Below, piece after piece: positions 23,401 to 36,840 of a stretch of DNA of 64,000 nucleotides. The notes beneath the pieces are model-generated. The model saw only the letters and a list, made by a program, of their open reading frames with translations, was not told the origin of the DNA and ran no database searches. A program made the position numbers and the translations under genes. The stretch is taken from assembly GCA_973895155.1 (NCBI GenBank), contig OZ316891.1:5208001-5272000 (forward strand), read 5' to 3'. Source of the DNA: Marsupella aquatica. Lineage: Eukaryota; Marchantiophyta. How positions within the stretch are numbered: position 1 is the stretch's first letter; every line of letters begins with the position of its first letter.

Positions 23401-26400
23401 CATTGTATCATCCAAAAGTACTGAATACCATTTCCTTTGTGTAATGGGACCCTCCTTGGTAACTTATTAATGTGTTAGAGATGTTAATTGCTTGCAATGG
23501 CCATCGTCTATACAGAGTTTGTTCAATTGACCAAGTCAGTATTTATCCTATAAGTTTCATCGTTGTTGTCTAACTTGTGCAAGTCTAATTGGGGACTAGG
23601 GCAAGCTAATATCATCTGAAATGTGTCTTAACTTTAGATTTCCTGTGCTTGAAAGCTGAGGTTAATGTGATTTGATGTGCAAAATAGATTTTAACAACAT
23701 AGCTCTCTCTCAATGCAGTGGGATTGGAATTGTCAATGCAATTGAGGTGGTGAATGCCTTTCCAGAAGAGGATGGTCTTCAAAAATTCAAGGAGTGGCTG
23801 GACTCGCCAGATCTTGCTCTCTTCCAAAAGGCTCAAGGACGATCTAAAGGAAAAGGCAATACCAGTGGAAGAGGAGAAAAAACATCGGTTGATAATGGTC
23901 TTGATGTGGATGGAGCAGGCGATTTAGATGAGAAAGATGATGGAAAGTTTTCTTTAGTGCAGAAAAGTTTTATGCACAAACACGTCAGTACCTCATTTTC
24001 CTACTTCGAAATTTTGGGTAGAGCAGGAAGAGTATTCTCTTTCCAACATATTAGAATGGATTGTAACCATATATGAGATATGCATGCAAAGAAATGCGGA
24101 AGTACGATAAGAGTAATTACAAGTACACAGCTGGGGACCCTGGCGATGAATTATAATGAAGTAGCGAAATTGATCTGCATATATGTTCTCGGCTCCGTAG
24201 GTTGGTAGGTTGGCAGGCAGCCGAATTTGCTAACAGTAAACAGTTCGATTGAAATTGCTGGTAACTCATTAATGTATCACTTGACTTAAGTTTCGGGGGA
24301 GAATTTATGAGCGTTGGGAATGCTGAGCTTAGTGCTTACGTGTAAATGATTTTCATTTGCAGAGGGGTGTGAGCAAGAACTGGATGGCACCTGAGTCATT
24401 TCCCAGTGAATCAGTGGTAAAAGCCTATGTCAGTCCCGTTGTTGATAAGTCAGCAGAAGCATTCACATGGGGCAGACCGGATCTTGAAGCTCTTCGGAGG
24501 TAAAAAGCATTCCTTGCCCGAGGTGCAATGCATGAGATAGAGCCTAGTGCAGAGAAATGGTACTTGGAACTTTCATGGTAGTTAGCATTGAAACAAGTTC
24601 CCTTGAGAAAAATTGATAGAGAATTGAGGCCTCTGAAAGATTTTTGTATGTCCAAAAGTCAAATAAACGAGAATTGTGATGATTTTTCCCAGGTTCTGTT
24701 ATGAACGGTTCATTTGGAACAAGGAGAAAGCTGATGAGCTTCTCTTGCCAGTTTTGAAGGAGTTTGATCGTCGTGAGGTATGTTGACACTATGCTTTAGT
24801 CAGTCCATGTTGCTACGGTTGAATACTGTTGCTGATTCTTTTCGCACATCGTTTGTTCCATTTGGTCGCTAGAGTCTCCTACGTGATGTGTAGTACATCG
24901 TCTCACGCACTTTTTCGGTTTGCATACAGACACAAACCCGACTGGAGTCTTTTTTTCACTTTAATCAACGATTTGCAAAGATCCGCAGTCGCAGAATCCA
25001 GAAAGCTGTCACAGGGATGACTGGAAAACGCTCTGCTGAATTGATGGATCTGCCACCTCACTTAGTCACAGATGCACCACCAAAAAAATCCCGACGGACA
25101 AAAGACCCCCTAAAGCCCAGTGATACGGCCCCTGAGAACAATGTCACAGAGAATGGAAACACGCAAGATGATATTGCCGCTTTTGGCACCCGTCCCAAAG
25201 GAGCTGGACGAGGTGGTGGAAGAGGACGCCTTGGGAGGAAAGGTGGTAAGCAACAATCCGACGACCTGCACTCTGTTGAACCTTTTGCAGGCAATGTTGA
25301 CAATGGGCTCGATGGCAAGGATGTAAGCATTAGGGGTGGTAGGAACAGATCAAGAGCAAGGGCCCAAGGGAGGGGTAGAGGCAGGGGCACGGGCAGGGCC
25401 AGAGGAAGAGGCAGAGGGATGGCTGGCAGTGATGAGGAGGCGAGCATTTCGGATTCCAGTGAGAGTGATAATGCCATGGAAGACGCCAGAGGAGGAGCTG
25501 AGGCTTTGAAAAGAAAGGCAGAGACAGTGCAACCTCGAAGGGTACGTGATTGTCTTCATATAAGTGTATTGTTCTTTACAGTCTGTTCGCACCATTTGTA
25601 ATTCAAGATGGCAGGTAATAATTGGAGAGACATTTCTTCAAAGGATTCGTTTGCTCGAGTTTCCCGAACACAACTCTTTCCATAGGCCTGTGTTGTCTAA
25701 GCGTTGCATCCTATGTGAATGGGGAATGTTGGATACGAAATAGACAAGTAATAATTTAACACGCCAGGATTTGCCAAGATTTGATAGTGTTTTGGGAAGG
25801 AAGGGTTACTAATCAGTACTTATTCTAATTTCCGGAGATTCTGATTCCTGTTTCATCTTTTTTTGCAGTCAACGAGGCAGCGTTCTCAAGTGCCCAATTA
25901 TCAGGTGGACGACTCTGGTGAGGAAGCGGGTGGCACATGCTCTGATGGAGAAGAAATGTTTAAGGAAGTGGATTTACTTGTGGCTGAGGCCTTAAGAAAC
26001 AAGCCACAAAAGGCTCCACCTGGGATGGAATCTACTGAAATGGACATCACTGTGACCAGTTCTGATATGGCCACCGAAGGTGCAAGGTTGGAGAAGACTA
26101 GCGTCCTAACTGAATTTCCTGAGGCTTCAGAGATTGGTGAATTTGCGGCAGGGGGAGGGTTTTGTCCTGAGGACGACGAGCTTGGCCAAACGGGACAGGA
26201 GATGGGAGAATCTGCATATGCTTTTGGAGGCGGGTTTTGTGTATCTGACGATGAACTCAATGAACCTCTGGGTGGAGGGAACGGCACTCTCGTTGAAGAC
26301 AATCCTCTGAGTCAGCAAAGTCCAAGGTTTGGAGGTGGGTTTTGCTTGTCAGATGAGGATGGCAATGAAATAAGCCAAAAGGAAACAGATTTTCCACAAC

Positions 26401-26606
26401 AGCATAGAGATAAGAATAGTGATGACCATAGGCCTGAAAAGATTGATACAGAAACCAGTAAGGAGGTAGATCAGAGCGCTCTTATTCCAGATACTTCGGT
26501 CTCTGGAAATGGTATTCACGATGTTTGTCATAGTAGTGAGCCTGCAGAGTTTGGGCTCCGAGCAATGCCTTTGATGAGGAGGAAAAAGCGTAAAAAGAGT
26601 CCATAA
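17459..26606 (+). CDS. UVH3: XPG/RAD2-type DNA repair endonuclease (UVH3)
   Basis: Structure-specific 3' flap endonuclease of nucleotide excision repair. Fifteen exons close in frame for 1705 residues: 17459-17546, 18230-18480, 19034-19233, 19392-19509, 19742-19816, 19941-19994, 20379-20563, 20667-22695, 22805-22999, 23283-23368, 23719-23983, 24363-24499, 24693-24777, 24930-25541 and 25869-26606. The N-terminal nuclease domain starts [20 protein letters not shown] and continues [15 protein letters not shown] and [15 protein letters not shown] (residues 1-113). The large exon 8 encodes an acidic spacer with a conserved [19 protein letters not shown] stretch (near residues 415-433) and two ubiquitin-interacting-motif-like helices ([12 protein letters not shown] near 565-579; [13 protein letters not shown] near 638-652). 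The internal nuclease domain has [11 protein letters not shown] and [15 protein letters not shown], followed by the helix-hairpin segment [19 protein letters not shown]. Exon 14 opens with a PCNA-binding PIP-box, QTRLESFF. The C-terminus is rich in G/R and acidic repeats (three GGGFC motifs in exon 15) and ends in basic [10 protein letters not shown], a likely nuclear localisation signal. It is longer than Arabidopsis UVH3 (about 1480 residues). Confidence 0.95.
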
Positions 26607-28502
26607 CAGGTTTCAGTTCCTCATTATAGCCAAGTGTTTCATCTGTGACGAAGAATTTCAGCACAGAGAAATCTAGTTTGATCTCTCGGGGTCAATTCGG
26701 CCTTGGAGAAATGGGTACCCTGAAACAATTCTTTTGCCAAAATGCCCTGAACGATACAAAGTCAAAAATCACCAAGGGCATTAAGGATATAATAAAGTCA
26801 TTTTATTTAGAGTACATTGTATGCCATTACCAAACACCCCCCGCCCCCCCCAACCAAATGAGAGTTTCAGTGTGGGAGGCTATCGGAACAGGAACTCTAT
26901 GTATGCCCTTAACGATCGAAGAAAATTTCATTATTACTAAAAGGATGGTCACGGTAAGGAGGGGAGAGCATGAGGAAGAACTTTATTGTAAATGATATCT
27001 TTCCACAAACATCATATTTTACACAATATAGTCCTTGTGCAATGACATCTTCTCTAGAACAAACATTTTAGTTAACTACATTTTTTACATAACATCGTAT
27101 TTTTGCCAAGACATCTTCTCTACAACAAACATATTTTCGTCTACGACATTTTTTACATAACAACGTATTTTTGCCAAACAATATCGCTTTTGCGTTGACA
27201 TCTTTCTTGCAACAACATATTTTTACAATGAAATCGTTTACACAACAACATAGTGGAACAACTTATTTCTTGGAAATGACATCATTTGCTCAACATCTTT
27301 TCTGTAAAGAACATCGTTAACATGATATCTTTATTGCATCATTTTTTGTGCAAACGATGCCTTTTGTGTAATGGCATATTTTTCTGCAAATTACATGTTT
27401 TCTGTAATGGTATGTTCTATGCAACAACATCTTTTCCATATACAACATCTTTTATGCATTGTCATGTTTTGGGCAACATTTTTTGTGGAAAGCACAGGGA
27501 TTGAGCTAGTTGTAAATAATATATATGATTGTGTTTAATATACATAGCCCCAAATAGCCATCTAGGGAGTACAGGTTCTGGATTTTCCCTTCCCACTTAA
27601 CTTCACTATGTTCAGTCAAAACAATATGTTCCATGTACATGTATTTAGGGACAACTGAGTCAATACCACATGCGCTGGGTGTAGAGGCAAACAGTGCAGA
27701 CATGCCGAACTTCCCTTGGCGGTCCCTTTGAACCCAACCAGAATGATGAAGCTGACTCCCTTGATGCCCAACCTGGGGTGGATGTCTTGCCAGTTGTGGA
27801 GGGAGTAAACAGGGAGGGTGTACTACCATTCCCTCATTTTCACTATCTAGCTGCCCCGCCACCATCGCAGCACTTATCATTGACAGGGCTTGGAAAGCAA
27901 TGGATAATGCCAGAGCAAGAAGGTGCATTCGGGATGGCATGTCTAAGATCGGAAAACTAGTTGGGATTAAAGGAAATTACTAATAAAAATGACGTGAAAC
28001 ACTCAACTATCAGAAACAAAATTAGAATGATAGATACTGGACTAATTGGGTTAGGCAAAACGGCAAGTACACCTATTAAAGGGGAAGTAATCAAAATCAG
28101 ATCCCCGTTTTCTCAATGTAATCAGCTGGAGGCTCCTCGCCATGAGCTCTTCATATGTCGGTAAGAAGTTCAACCCTGTGAACTATCTGTAGGTTGCTGG
28201 GGATTTAAGTGGCAATGACTTCGAGCCGAGGGGGATCTAGAATCTATGAATCGAGACTGATTGGATGTATCAATTCCAGGATAATACATCCGGTGTCTTT
28301 GTCAACCATCGTGGCCCAGCTAGATTGTTTCATCAAAACCAAAGTCCCACTACCAAAGCCCCATGAACTTCACATCGGAATCGTACAGAAGTATCAGCTT
28401 GCACAACGTTGGACATAATTTATTGTAAGACGATTCATATCCACACGAGTGATCATATATTCGCTAAAAATGATGCCAGGACATGGACAAGTACAACTTG
28501 GT
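26607..28502. other. Intergenic stretch between convergent genes
   Basis: This holds the 3' UTR of the plus-strand XPG gene on the left and the 3' UTR of the minus-strand TPR gene on the right. In between is the AT-rich degenerate repeat at 26.99-27.50 kb. A frame on the minus strand near 27.5-27.9 kb shows no recognisable domain. Confidence 0.55.
26990..27500. repeat. Degenerate AT-rich minisatellite
   Basis: Two clear ~66-bp copies start with GACATCTTCTCTA at 27044 and 27110 and share ACATTTTTTACATAACA and CGTATTTTTGCCAA. More diverged units continue to about 27500, marked by repeated ACAACATATTTTT and GACATC motifs. Confidence 0.75.
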
Positions 28503-31500
28503 CTACTCCTCAGGAGGGACAGCTGACTCATTTAGTATAGCCTCTAGTTTTTGCATCCTCCGGATAATTGGCTGTAGTTCAACAGTTCTCCCTTGCTCAT
28601 TGAGTAACATTGCTAAAAATTCTAGTGTCAAGATGATCTCAGGACAATCCGGACCCAGCTCCCGTTCCTGAATTTTCAGGACTTTTCGTAAATTTATTTC
28701 TGCATCGTCAGTCTTTCCTATGCCATGAAGTATGGCAGCCAGACAATTGTATGCTTGCCCTGCACAAGGAGAATTAGAATAGTCAGCTTCTCATCAACCA
28801 AGCTAGTCAGGTGTAGGAACAGGGTCTCAAACATCCTGAACTTGAAGGTGCGTACATTTATTTATCCAAATGTTTTCTAATGACCTGCATGTGGCATGCT
28901 ATGAAATGAATCTTTCTGCTCTTGCGTACAAACGTGAATCCTTTTCGAGAAGCCTGATAAATAGAAGGAACAGAAAGAATTGTTACCAGTGGTCGGGTGA
29001 TTTTCTCCGTAATGACTTTCACGGATCGACACAGCTTCGCGAGCAAGTGGCTCCCCTTCAAAACCTCTACCAAGATGATGTAAGGCTGTCGCTAACATCT
29101 CCAAAGGGACTGAAACTTCACGTGCTCTAGGGCCAAAATGTATTGTCATCAACTTCAAACTCCGCCTAAAGAGAGGCTCGCACTTATCAAACTTCCCTGA
29201 ATGTGCATACGACGTTGCCGCATTATTAAGATGGGGTACTAACTGAATATCGTTTTTTCCCAAGACTTCCTCCTTAACGCGCAAGTTTTCTTCCCACAGC
29301 TCCTGAGCTTCGGTCTCCCTGTTCAGAGACAAATTTTAGGTCATCTGTTGCTCCAAGAAACTAGAAAACCAAATAAGACAGTACAACTTTGTTCGGTGTT
29401 ACCTGTTCAGGTAATTTAGCATCTCAGCCAAATCTGTCCGAACGACTTCCACAACTGGATCATCCACAGAAAATTTGCTGCAGCCCTTCATAATCTCCAG
29501 TCCTTGGAAATACAAACGCACTGCTTCATCCACTTGACCTGATTTACAATCAAATTCACAAAGGACTTTATTCCCCGGGACGTATCATCAAAGCAACAAA
29601 TTTCTTTTGCTATCGGTATCTACTTAACCATACAGCACCACAAATGTCAAAAACTGGTTTACTTTAACTAGAAAATAAGGACGACAGTACCTTGTGCAGT
29701 TTTAGCTCGAGCTAATGCACAAGTTGCAACACCCACTCTTCCATCTCTTGCTCCATATGCACTTTCGGTCACTCTCAGGGCCCTGAAGTAAACGGGTCAA
29801 CATAAGTATTCAACCATAGCCTCATAAGTAAAGTAGCTAGTACAGGCAGACGACACAAAATGAAATTGCTTCTACAGACCTTTGGAGAACACCTTCTGCC
29901 TCCTTTGCTCGTTCCTCCTCGAGAAGGGTGTGACCCAGATGTGTAAGGGGAATGACTAAAGATTCATCCTCCTGCCCTTTGATTCTCTCCATGAGGATCA
30001 GCACCTGTTGATATATTTCAATGCTTTTACTTCCTTCGTCATTATCAGAGTATGCTTTTGCTAGCCCCAACATTGTCCTGGTGATAAGCGGGTTGTCTTT
30101 ACCTAAAATTAGCGAGAATATGTAAGAACAACAGTAAAAACTTGAATTACACATTCAATCTTGCAACAATAGTGTGGCCTAACGGTGCAACTTGCCTCTA
30201 CTCCTAAGACCATGTCCAATGTAGTTAGTTGTAGTGCACGGATAAATGGTGCTGCAGCACAACAAGATCAGACATCGCGGCCATTCAGCAACAATCTCAA
30301 GAGGTCCTGACCATATATGCTTTTCTGGATCTGAAGACTTTGAACAAATAGCGGAATAGCCTCCTCAGGTTTCTCAATCGCCGCATACATACACGCTACA
30401 TGCTCCAATACACTGTCTAGTAGCGGCTGAGGACTAGGAATATGCTCCAACAATTCTTTTGTCTGCATGAACCGCAAATTGAGATGTCAATAAATATTCA
30501 CGAAATCATGGAGAAATAAAGGAACGGATGGAAATATGTATGAGACTCGGCCACTAACCTAGTCAACTGGGAGAACGAGCAGACCTAACACAAATGAAGA
30601 CACTTGCAGTGAAGAGACACAGAACCAAGACAATGTTGTACTGTTAGGTAATAAATATAAGAACTGTTTGTATAATAAATTGTATATCTATTCCCCTTCA
30701 AAAACATGAATAAGTTGAAAACACTCGGACCACTGACAGGCTGACTGAGTTATATGCTTACTACCTGATGAGCCACAAATCATTTCAAAGCTATGGTGTT
30801 ATTGGAAAAGCGTATCAAGTAAACAACGATGTGATCACAACATCACAAATGGTATGAGATACACAATTCAGACCAACCTTCTCTAGAAGCGCCTCAGCAT
30901 CTTCATAGTCACCCATATTCATATAAAGTTGTGCAAGAACATCAAGCATTGCAGCTTGTTCCACTCCTTGCAAACCCATATCCAATTGCTCTAAAAGAGC
31001 CTCATAATTGGCTTCTATGAGCACACGTGCAGTGTCGTCATCCCCCTCTTCTATCATTCTTTCCACCTCCTGGTACAACTCCTCCAACTGGCTTTCAAGG
31101 TCAGTAAGATTTTGGACGAACCTTTTCATTTCACCCACTGGAACTAAGGCCCTGAAAAATCGATATTTTTGTCGTAAGTTTGGGGTAAAATTCAGATTCA
31201 ATACAAATGATTCCAAAGGAAAATACATGAGACCAAACTCAAAAACCTCTTGCAATATAGATCGATCGGGCACAATATTAAAACGCTAGTGGCAAGAGAT
31301 ATATAAAAAGAAGGAGATAATGATTACTCTGATTGCCTTGAGCTCTTCCTTGACAACTCCCCGCTCTCTGTAACAGCGTCTTCAACATGATAGAGCGAAT
31401 CATCTCTAATTTGTTCTAAAACCTCGAGGTCCTCCATCGAATCAGGTGTCTCCTCATCTGAGAAGTCCACAGAGCTCGCGGTAGGCGACTCTCCGTCCCT

Positions 31501-33153
31501 GAAAAAGCATTGAACAATTTCCATCAACCTTAAGGTATGCATTCTATTTGAGAGATAGGCTCAATACTCGGAAGGACAAAGGGGTACAAACCTCCCATTC
31601 AAAACTGTATGTTCTTTTCTTGGCATGAAAGCCACGCAACAACGACAAATTCAAAACATGACGACCAACCAGAGCGCGTTAAAGATGTTCAATTCAATGG
31701 GCACACTATCAGAAACCGGCAGCAACTACAGAACAAACAGGCTGGGTTATCCCACTTCGTATTTTGCGCACAGCTTGATAGCTATTCATCCTCATTTGGC
31801 ACCTCCATTCGTTCTAAATAATTTTTGACGAAAATCAAATTCTTACTATAAGGCTCAAAAGTCAGGCTCTGGCCATGACACTGAGTGAAGTTTTATGTGC
31901 AGTTACTTCTTGACAAACAGCATAAAAGTGGTTCACTCCAATGCTGAGGCAGTGCAGTAGTTTTGCAGCCTACCCCATCTCTCTAATAATCTCCTCTGCC
32001 ATTTTCCTATCACCCAAAGCAACTGCTGCAGCAAATCGGTTGAATTGGTCCTGGAGGACTTGGGCGGCTTTGTCTTCTGAAACATGACACCTGGAACCTC
32101 CAAGTTGCCCACTGTGCACTTCGACACCCCTGACATCCCTTTTATTGGAATTGTCTCTGAGAATCAATAGTGAACTTTAATCAGTAACTCTTCTTGATAA
32201 GGCTCCGAAAATGAAATAGTGACTGATTATCATTAACTCTACCCAACAGGTCTCGTAGGACAACATGAGGCAGAGATACCCTTCCATATTATAGGCATTT
32301 CCCAATGGACATGACAATTAAATTCTGTTCTTTCTTCATTCTTGATGATCATTCATTCGTTTGAAAGGAGCCTCCGTACACAGAAAAGGCCAAGGAGCCA
32401 GAATTAAAAGTTATATTTTGGGCAAACCAAAAATTGGACCAGACACCCGAATTGAACTCGCCTCACCATAGAATGCCAAAATGTCAAGAGAAGGAAACAA
32501 GAAGGTGCTCGTTACGGGGAAAGAAGAGAACGGGAGGGCATTCAGGGAGGAGGGACAGATGATTCATCTGCTTGCTTTACAGACAACAAGGCTCTTGCTC
32601 CATCCAGTGATGGTGACCCTACACTAACCCCAACTTCGTGGTAAAAGAAGGATTCCCATAAGTTAGAGGACTGCGGGGCTTCGCTGGTCATGAAAAGCCC
32701 GTAACAAAATACAGAGATTACGTACCGTAAGGAGTCATTCGTGGGAGGAGTTTCGCTGTTAGAAGAGGGCTCTTCGCCTTGCACTGGGCGTCGAGGAGTT
32801 GTAATACGCGGCCGAGAAGGTCCCCGGTTCTCTCCGAACGACCTTGCCGCAATCATAACAGCTCCCACTGCACTCCTCCCAGCATTCCATCCTAATCCTG
32901 TCCCACCTGTAAGCCTGCTCACCTTCAAGTCCGAGCAAGTCCAATTCCCAGTCCTGCTTGCGCAAACTAACCGTCCTGCTTTCGGTCCTGCTCTATGCCT
33001 ATGTTCTGGACAAAGTGAGGTCCGCAGCTGCATTTTCGCTCCACCTCCACCAGTTCTTGTCCACTCCATCCCTCCCACTTCCATTCTCATGCCCATGCAC
33101 TTGCTACTCAGAGCTCCAGCTCCCGAGCAAGAAGCTGCCTCCATAAACACCAT
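28503..33153 (-). CDS. TPR protein, kinesin-light-chain-like (plant)
   Basis: Ten exons with consistent phases encode 748 residues: 32726-33153, 31974-32156, 31328-31498, 30878-31151, 30312-30462, 29880-30102, 29691-29782, 29403-29538, 28987-29318 and 28503-28759. The N-terminal ~140 residues are low in acidic residues and rich in Gly, Ser and Arg, and could be an organelle targeting region (inference). Exon 3 encodes an acidic linker. Residues about 272-300 (LTDLESQLEELYQEVERMIE) look like a coiled coil. From about residue 310 to the end come tandem TPR helices, for example AAMLDVLAQLYMNMGDYEDA, MLGLAKAYSDNDEGSKSIEI and HLNNAATSYAHSGKFDKCEP; the last exon has YNCLAAILHGIGKTDDAEI. The NHPTTGQAYNCLAAI type of repeat is typical of the kinesin-light-chain TPR set. 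The closest plant relatives I recall are uncharacterised TPR proteins of the Arabidopsis At5g37590 type. Its likely role is a protein-interaction scaffold; there is no catalytic motif. Confidence 0.88.
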
Positions 33154-34054
33154 CTTGCCTATCTCTTCGACCCCTAGAGTGACCGCATCACTACGTCTTG
33201 CCTACTTCCAAATTTTTCAATGGCTAATACATAAGGAACGGCTCGGAGGTGAGTCGCACTCGATCCGAACTCGAGAAAGTTCCTACAACCAATAAAGTAA
33301 TTTGAAATCACTACAAGACCCTGATTCACCTGCACAACCTAAAACCCTGGACACGTCTTCCCCCACCACGAGCACATTCAACTAGGCAAATTCCTCACGA
33401 GCAATGCGTACTTGGCTTACAGACACCAAATCCCTGTCGGCAAGACAAGCGCCTTCTCCTGCTTCTGAGACCTGTTTTCCAAATAATCTATGCCCACCAT
33501 AGTGTACCTTCCAAGCACCGAATGAATATGAAAGAGCATGAATCAGCTTCCGAGTTTTCAGAGGCATGAAAAAATATCGGAGACAGACACAGTGAATATG
33601 TCATTCAGTGCTTCCTCCCGCCACCTGATGAGACTCCAGCATCGCCTCTCCACATGTCCAAAAAACCCTCGGAACCTGGATATGAATCAAGACCATATCC
33701 CGAGCCAAATGGCATCCCACTGCACTCTAACAATCGGAACAGAGTAGATCTTTAGCTCGACGCCATAAGAATTCCGCTCAACAAAAACAACCTGCGGTGT
33801 AAACTCAGGCTCACTATCTACTCAGTACGAGATTCGCAGTTACCTGAAACCCTAAACCCTCAAGCTCCCATTATCCTGAGAGCAACCCTCTGGTCTGCGC
33901 AATCCACACACTCGACGCTTCTTCAGAGGATCTGTAAAGGATGTGAAAAACACTGCAGCGGCCGGCCAAGAACTTCGCCAATCGCCCGATGCCAAACTAC
34001 GGCACTGCACCAATTCTCTTGACGGGGTTTGGGTGACAGAGGGCAGAGGAAAAG
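33154..34054. other. Shared upstream region, possible bidirectional promoter
   Basis: About 900 bp lie between the start of the minus-strand TPR gene and a small plus-strand ORF. No other gene is supported. The region probably contains 5' UTR and promoter of the TPR gene. Confidence 0.4.
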
Positions 34055-34210
34055 ATGGCGGAGGTCAAAGAAGGGGCAGATGAGAGCTCACGGCTGCAGC
34101 AGAGCTATGGAGTTGCTGACTTCTTTGGTGGATTGAGCGACATTTCGTCGATGGTTAAGAATGTGGTGCAATTTTTCTTCGAGCAGCCGCCAGTGCTTTT
34201 GCAATGCTGA
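34055..34210 (+). CDS. Possible small protein or first exon (51 codons)
   Basis: An ATG in good purine context (AAGATGGCG) opens a 51-codon frame that begins MAEVKEGADESSRLQQSYGV. It continues with ADFFGGLSDISSMVKNVVQF and ends FFEQPPVLLQC. Composition looks protein-like: a charged start, an amphipathic middle and no repeats. It stands apart from the AT-rich repeat DNA that follows. It could be a complete microprotein or a first exon whose partner I could not find downstream. I do not recognise a family. It faces away from the TPR gene, as expected for a divergent gene pair. Confidence 0.4.
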   Translation: MAEVKEGADESSRLQQSYGVADFFGGLSDISSMVKNVVQFFFEQPPVLLQC

Positions 34211-36056
34211 TGCTCCTCTGCTTTCGATCGAGGATACAGAGATACCTCTCAGGATCAGGATCTCAGGAACATAATCATCATGTTAGCCATATTATTCAGA
34301 AAATAATGACTGGATGGATTGGATTGGCATTTGTGTAGGTCCTGTAACTACACATTTTACCCTACCATACCATGACAAACCTTGTTATTCTCTTTAAATC
34401 AATGAGTGCACACCACACATTTTATTTTACCATACCATGATAAACCTTGTTATTCTCTTTAAATCAATGAGTGCAGAATTTAAATTATCACATTTTGATG
34501 TGTGACATTTTGATGTGTGATTAGGGGCAGAGATTTTTTGTCCATGGCAACTAATGTACTCTAGTATGGTATAGCAGAAGACATATCAGAGTATGACATA
34601 TATGGCATCCTACCATACCATGATAAATCTTGTTATTTTGAGTGCAATGTTTAATTACACTAGAGAAAAATGCCATGCTCTTATCAGTAAGTATAAGTCC
34701 GTTTTCCAATAAGTGATTATCTCTAATCCAATAAAATGATTCTGGTATGTGTCACTAGGCCCAGTTTTAGTGGCCTGATGTCATTTTGTTTGATTCAGAT
34801 TTCAGCAGTGAGGACCTCAAGGGCCGGAAAGTTTCTGGGCTTTGCAATTGGATCTCCGCTTACACTGCCATCAGACCTGCCTTAGGGGGGGTTTAGGTAT
34901 GAAATTCTCATTGTATAATGTCATGCCAGAGTCCACTTCAGGGCCACAAAAAACTGCGGTCTACATTCAAGACAGCCGTTATGACGGAGCAAGTTGGGGA
35001 GGGACCTCTTTCTGCTTCACCCTCCATTCAAACCCCTTATATGCAGTTGACTAATTATGTTACTCACCTGGAACACAAACCTTGACCATGAGTGATGATG
35101 CCATGTTGTTACATAAAGAATAACTGTAATATCTGACCTATTCCTAAAGTCAAATGATGGCATATGAGTGGTGCAACTTTTTACAAAACAATTTCTAGCC
35201 CAATTTCAAAAATTATGGTCCCTGGACCACAACGTTGGTCTTTGAAAACCCCCACTAACCACATTTCCCAAAATTTGAGTTTAATTGTAACAGCTTTTCA
35301 CTAAAGTACCCCCCAAACCGAGCATTATTACAATCTTGAATTGCCCCCCAAACTAAATTTTTGCTATACTGCCCCCCAAACCGTATACCGATGCTTCTAA
35401 CCAGACTTCCGACCACGGAAGCGATCCTATTGGCTATCATGTAACTGCAGTTGATCGACCACCCTTGGTCACACTACCCACAGCCTCATGCACACAGTCT
35501 GCACCCTGCCGCGGCCTAAGGGGCCCAATACCGTGCCCAACTCCCCTTGGGGCCGACTAAATGCCAACCCCTGTCTGGGGCCATTTGAACCCGACTCCCT
35601 ACAGAATCAACAAGTTAATCAAGAAACTGTTGTTGACCGACCCAAAATATTTGGGCAGAAATAAATCCAAAAACAAGATCTAATCAAGATAGCATAAAAT
35701 GTGTTGGATTCAATAAGAGTTATATTTTGCTACAGATATGCCTTTGTATAAATTTCAACATTATCAAAACACTTCAAAAATATCCATTTATTTGAGGTCC
35801 TCCCACCGCATAAGTGACAATGAGATTGATCCCAAACATACTTAAATGAGGCCATTTCTATCGTGCGCAATAAAAATAGACGTTAAAATCTGATGTAAAA
35901 AGTTCTTCCCAAGAGAGGACCAGATCCCTACATCAAAATTCTCAAAATAGAATCTCACAAATTTGTAAGATGAGGACTTGGAAAAAGGTATACATTTCCA
36001 ATACAAATATATTCCAGTTGAGACCGCCATCAGTTGGGAATGCAGTGCAGTGTAAC
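34211..36056. other. AT-rich intergenic DNA with short repeats
   Basis: No gene is seen. It contains a 65-bp tandem duplication at 34351-34476, a third partial copy near 34610 and a cluster of three GCCCCCCAAAC-like motifs at 35310-35380. It leads into the first CTCGGGGG-family MITE. Confidence 0.5.
34351..34476. repeat. 65-bp tandem duplication
   Basis: Two copies (34351-34410 and 34416-34476) share CTTGTTATTCTCTTTAAATC and AATGAGTGCA. A partial third copy with CCATACCATGATAAA follows near 34612. Confidence 0.85.
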
Positions 36057-36354
36057 CTCGGGGGTCTCACTATATGGAGACCTCCCCATCACCTGCGACG
36101 TTTTTAGGCCCCGGACCCCCTAAAAATGTAAGAAAATATTTTTATTTTTTAACCCCTATAAAGTTGGAATATTCTTGGAATATTCCAAAAACTGGATTTA
36201 AAAGACCCTAATGTTCTTATAAGTATCAAAATTGAATTAGAAAGACCCTATTGTTCTTCTACAAAAATTCTTAAGTCTTCCCTTAGAACCAATAAAATGA
36301 CCCTATCCTTCGTCGCACATGATATGTCAGTTTTGTGGAAGTGAAACCCCCGAG
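36057..36354 (-). mobile_element. MITE, CTCGGGGG family, copy 1
   Basis: 298-bp element with ends CTCGGGGGTCTCACT and AGTGAAACCCCCGAG as inverted repeats. It is flanked by a perfect 8-bp target-site duplication AGTGTAAC (36049-36056 and 36355-36362), which fits hAT-type transposition. Read on the minus strand it shares with copies 2 and 5 a subterminal CACTTCCA and a core like ATCATGTGCGACGAAG. No coding capacity; movement would need a transposase from elsewhere. Confidence 0.9.
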
Positions 36355-36840
36355 AGTGTAACAGAGTAGATGCTCCACATCTAAAGCTTTGAGCCCATTT
36401 TCTCTATTGCAATGTATCTCCTGTACATAAAACAATATCAATGAGCCTGTATGGATATACAGTCACGCAAATGGTCGCATCACAAAAGTACACACAAATA
36501 ACATTTCATCTACACTATAGCCTTTGATAAGTGACGTCTGTTGAAGTGTTTGATAAAACCTTGATCAGCATGTCTCTCCACGTACAAATACTCCCATATT
36601 TCCTCGTTCATAGCCCAATCTCAATGTAAATTTCTAATCAACCAAATGGGATAATTGGACTTGTTAGCAAACAAAAGACTGTAAAGCCCTAAATCTGACA
36701 GTTTTTGTAAATATGGAATGAGGTTTTCCCTCAAAAAGACATCATCCAAGGATCCTTGAAATGTCTTTGGAAACAATAATCCGCACACAGATGTCTAGCA
36801 TACAGTATGGGATGGACAGGCATCAATCTAGATTATATTC

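Noticed and set aside
27506-27940. 144-codon minus-strand frame
   Set aside because: Some resemblance to transposase-like tails was considered, but nothing specific could be identified.
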